NCBI GenBank assembly: GCA_016209805.1
Contig: JACQVJ010000187.1
Location: 1-6,873 of the forward strand
Source of the DNA: Ignavibacteriota bacterium
Lineage (GTDB): Bacteria; Bacteroidota; Ignavibacteria; UBA10030; UBA6906
Direction of reading: 5' to 3'
DNA: 6,873 nt
Shown piece after piece: positions 5,078 through 6,873 of the stretch (positions within the stretch are counted from its first letter, which is position 1; every line of letters begins with the position of its first letter). The notes beneath the pieces are model-generated. The model was not told the origin of the DNA and did not search any database. It saw only the letters and a program-made list of their open reading frames with translations. Made by a program: the position numbers and the translations under genes.

Positions 5078-6873
5078 ATGAATGTGAGTAGCAAAAATAC
5101 GGGGAACAATCACGGCGTGGAGGTGTTGATTGCCGAAGATAGCCTGACACAGGCAGAACAACTTCGTCATCTGCTTGAGGAGCATGGGTTCTCTGTGAGG
5201 GCAGTATCCAACGGCACGGAAGCTCTCGCGGCGGCGCGCGAGCGCAGACCCACCGTGATCATCAGTGACATTGTTATGCCGGAGATGGATGGCTACGATC
5301 TTTGCAAAGCAGTCAAGTCCGATGAAGTCCTGAAGGATACACCGGTCGTACTCCTGACCTCTCTCTCCAGTCCGCAGGATGTGATTGAAGCCCTCAAGAG
5401 TGGCGCGGATAATTTCATCAGAAAGCCTTATGATGAGCGGCATCTGCTTCTTCGCGTCGAGCACATCATTGCCAATCGCCGGCTTCGCGAAAGCGACAAG
5501 GTGAAGGTTGGCGTTGAGTTGTATCTCGGCGGAGAGAGGCACTTCATCACGGCTGAGCGTCAGCAGATACTTGACTTGCTTATCTCCACATATGAACAGG
5601 CCGTCCAACTTTGCAGGGAACTCCAGATGCGCGAAGAGGAGCTGGATCGGGCCAATACAATGTTAACCGGCATCTATCGAATAGCAAAAGGCTTGAATTC
5701 CGCCGCTACAGAAAGCGAGATCGTCGAACAGGTTCTGCGCAACGCCCTCGACCTGCCTGATGTTCGGGCGGGATGGATTTCCCTCTTTGACCCTGCGTCA
5801 GGATTCCAGCTTGTCGGATCGCGAGGGCTCCCGCCAGCACTCGCTCAACCCGGCGTCATAGAGGGCGATTGTCTGTGCCGGCAAAAATTCCTCGAAGGCG
5901 ACATCATCAGGGCCACGAACATTACAGAATGTGAGCGGCTCCAGAAAGCAAAAGGAGAAACACTGGGTCTCCGCTCTCACGTTACCATACCTCTCCATGT
6001 CGGAACCCGGCCACTTGGCATTCTGAATCTCGTGGGATCGGAACAAGTCATGTTTAGTGAGAATGACCTCACTATTCTGAACGGCATCGGCAATCAGATT
6101 GGCGTGGCGTTGGAGCGCTGCCGAATGCACGAACATCTGGAAGAGCGAGTCCGGCAACGGACTGCCGCATTGACCGCTGAAATTGCCGAACGGGCAAGGG
6201 CGGAGGATGCACTCCGCACGACCGAGGCTCAGTTGATTCAGGCGCAGAAAATGGAAAGCATAGGCTCCCTTGCCGGAGGTATTGCCCATGATTTCAACAA
6301 CATCCTTGGAATCATCCTGGGCCACGCTTCCATTATCCAAGGTTCATCGGGCGGTGTGGAAAACGTCTTCCCTAGCATCGACGCGATCAACAGATCTGTG
6401 GTTCGCGGTGCAGGCCTTGTAAGGCAATTACTGACGTTCGCCCGCAAGACTGAGAAGACAATCGAAACTGTAAGGCTCAACGACCTGATCGAAGAACTTA
6501 TCAAAATGCTCACGGAGACATTTCCGAAGACGATCACGATTGCCAGATATCTTGATGCCGATCTGCCGCCCATTGGTGCTGATGCGAATCAGCTCCATCA
6601 GGTGTTGCTCAACCTTGCCGTCAACGGTCGAGATGCAATGCCCGACGGCGGAACGCTTTCATTCCACACACGAGTGCTGACAGGTGATGAACTGAGACAT
6701 CGTTTTCCCGATGCCGAACACAACGCTTATGTCTCTGTGCACGTGTCGGACACTGGAGTCGGTATGGACACAGAAACGCAACGACGTATTTTTGAGCCGT
6801 TCTTCACGACAAAAGGTCCGGGCAAGGGAACGGGGCTTGGGATGTCTGTCGTGTACGGCGTGGTGACGGGCCA
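5078..6873 (+). CDS. Receiver-GAF-histidine kinase (3' end outside window)
   Basis: The frame runs unbroken for 598 codons to the right edge. The start is ATG 5078, or GTG 5084 by ribosome-site spacing. Domains (numbered from 5078): a receiver (about 14-130) with Glu20/Asp21, acceptor Asp64, Thr94 and Lys116; the linker shared with the upstream kinase (about 131-190); a GAF domain (about 197-347) with Cys265, Cys267 and Cys285; a coiled-coil segment (about 348-392); and an NtrB-like kinase core. The core has His404 in GGIAHDFNNIL, the N box at Asn516 (NLAVNGRDAM), SDTGVGM at 557-563, IFEPFFTTK at 571-579 and GTGLG at 584-588. The protein is cut inside the ATPase domain near GVVTG, and kinases of this type often continue into a C-terminal receiver, which cannot be checked here. 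There is no membrane segment. It combines a phosphorylation input (receiver) with a possible small-molecule or redox input (GAF). It lies 21 bases after the previous stop, in the same operon. Its target is unknown. Confidence 0.93.
   Translation, partial: MNVSSKNTGNNHGVEVLIAEDSLTQAEQLRHLLEEHGFSVRAVSNGTEALAAARERRPTVIISDIVMPEMDGYDLCKAVKSDEVLKDTPVVLLTSLSSPQDVIEALKSGADNFIRKPYDERHLLLRVEHIIANRRLRESDKVKVGVELYLGGERHFITAERQQILDLLISTYEQAVQLCRELQMREEELDRANTMLTGIYRIAKGLNSAATESEIVEQVLRNALDLPDVRAGWISLFDPASGFQLVGSRGLPPALAQPGVIEGDCLCRQKFLEGDIIRATNITECERLQKAKGETLGLRSHVTIPLHVGTRPLGILNLVGSEQVMFSENDLTILNGIGNQIGVALERCRMHEHLEERVRQRTAALTAEIAERARAEDALRTTEAQLIQAQKMESIGSLAGGIAHDFNNILGIILGHASIIQGSSGGVENVFPSIDAINRSVVRGAGLVRQLLTFARKTEKTIETVRLNDLIEELIKMLTETFPKTITIARYLDADLPPIGADANQLHQVLLNLAVNGRDAMPDGGTLSFHTRVLTGDELRHRFPDAEHNAYVSVHVSDTGVGMDTETQRRIFEPFFTTKGPGKGTGLGMSVVYGVVTG
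5120..5623 (+). other. Paralogous REC-linker module, copy 2
   Basis: This is the counterpart of bases 3839-4342. The phospho-acceptor pocket is fully canonical (Asp64, Thr94, Lys116), and the GAD motif keeps the Gly that is Ala in copy 1. The linker carries GVELYLGGERH and QILDLLISTYE. A GAF domain follows this copy, whereas copy 1 runs straight into the kinase core. Confidence 0.85.

Noticed and set aside
5060..6340. Two antisense open frames (about 180 codons each, 5060-5608 and 5798-6340) opposite the last gene
   Set aside because: The sense strand encodes a continuous receiver-GAF-kinase with all motifs in order, and the antisense translations show none.
1..6873. Mobile elements, CRISPR arrays, tRNA/rRNA genes or phage genes
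   Set aside because: Nothing of the kind was seen. Nearly every base is in a signalling gene, with no direct DNA repeats beyond protein-level paralogy.

Overview
The window is one continuous, single-strand (+) block of chemosensory and two-component signalling genes from a Gram-negative-type bacterium. GC content is intermediate, by eye in the low-to-mid 50s percent. I cannot place it in a phylum from sequence alone. Chemosensory clusters with hybrid CheA-receiver proteins and attached histidine kinases occur in Deltaproteobacteria-like lineages, Nitrospirota and the Bacteroidota/Chlorobi/Ignavibacteria group, and any of these would fit.

Layout: (1) the C-terminal end of a methyl-accepting chemotaxis protein, cut by the left edge; (2) a hybrid CheA of 763 residues (HPt, dimerisation, ATPase, CheW-like, receiver) with no recognisable P2 domain; (3) after a 62-base gap, a CheB methylesterase; (4) overlapping the cheB stop by ATGA, a receiver-histidine kinase of 411 residues; (5) 21 bases later, a second receiver-linker-GAF-histidine kinase, cut by the right edge after about 598 residues. 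The last gene has no stop codon in the window and was found by reading the frame directly. Gaps are short (30, 62 and 21 bases) and I see no convincing terminator or promoter in them, so this looks like one operon. CheW and CheR are not in the window and are probably upstream.

Logic (inference): the receptor controls CheA through a CheW-type coupling, and CheA phosphorylates its own receiver and that of CheB for adaptation. The usual free outputs are not in the window: neither a CheY acting on a motor nor a WspR-like diguanylate cyclase. Instead, two kinases with N-terminal receivers follow. This suggests that the array's output is control of further histidine kinases, a chemosensory array feeding a second phosphorelay layer. 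This resembles the alternative-cellular-function and Wsp/Frz-type systems more than flagellar chemotaxis.

The most interesting points are as follows. The two kinases share a near-colinear receiver plus a roughly 50-residue linker that I cannot name (about 58% identity by manual ungapped alignment), but carry different kinase cores. CheB has Arg in place of the conserved receiver Lys. The GAF domain of the second kinase carries a CxC...C cysteine cluster.
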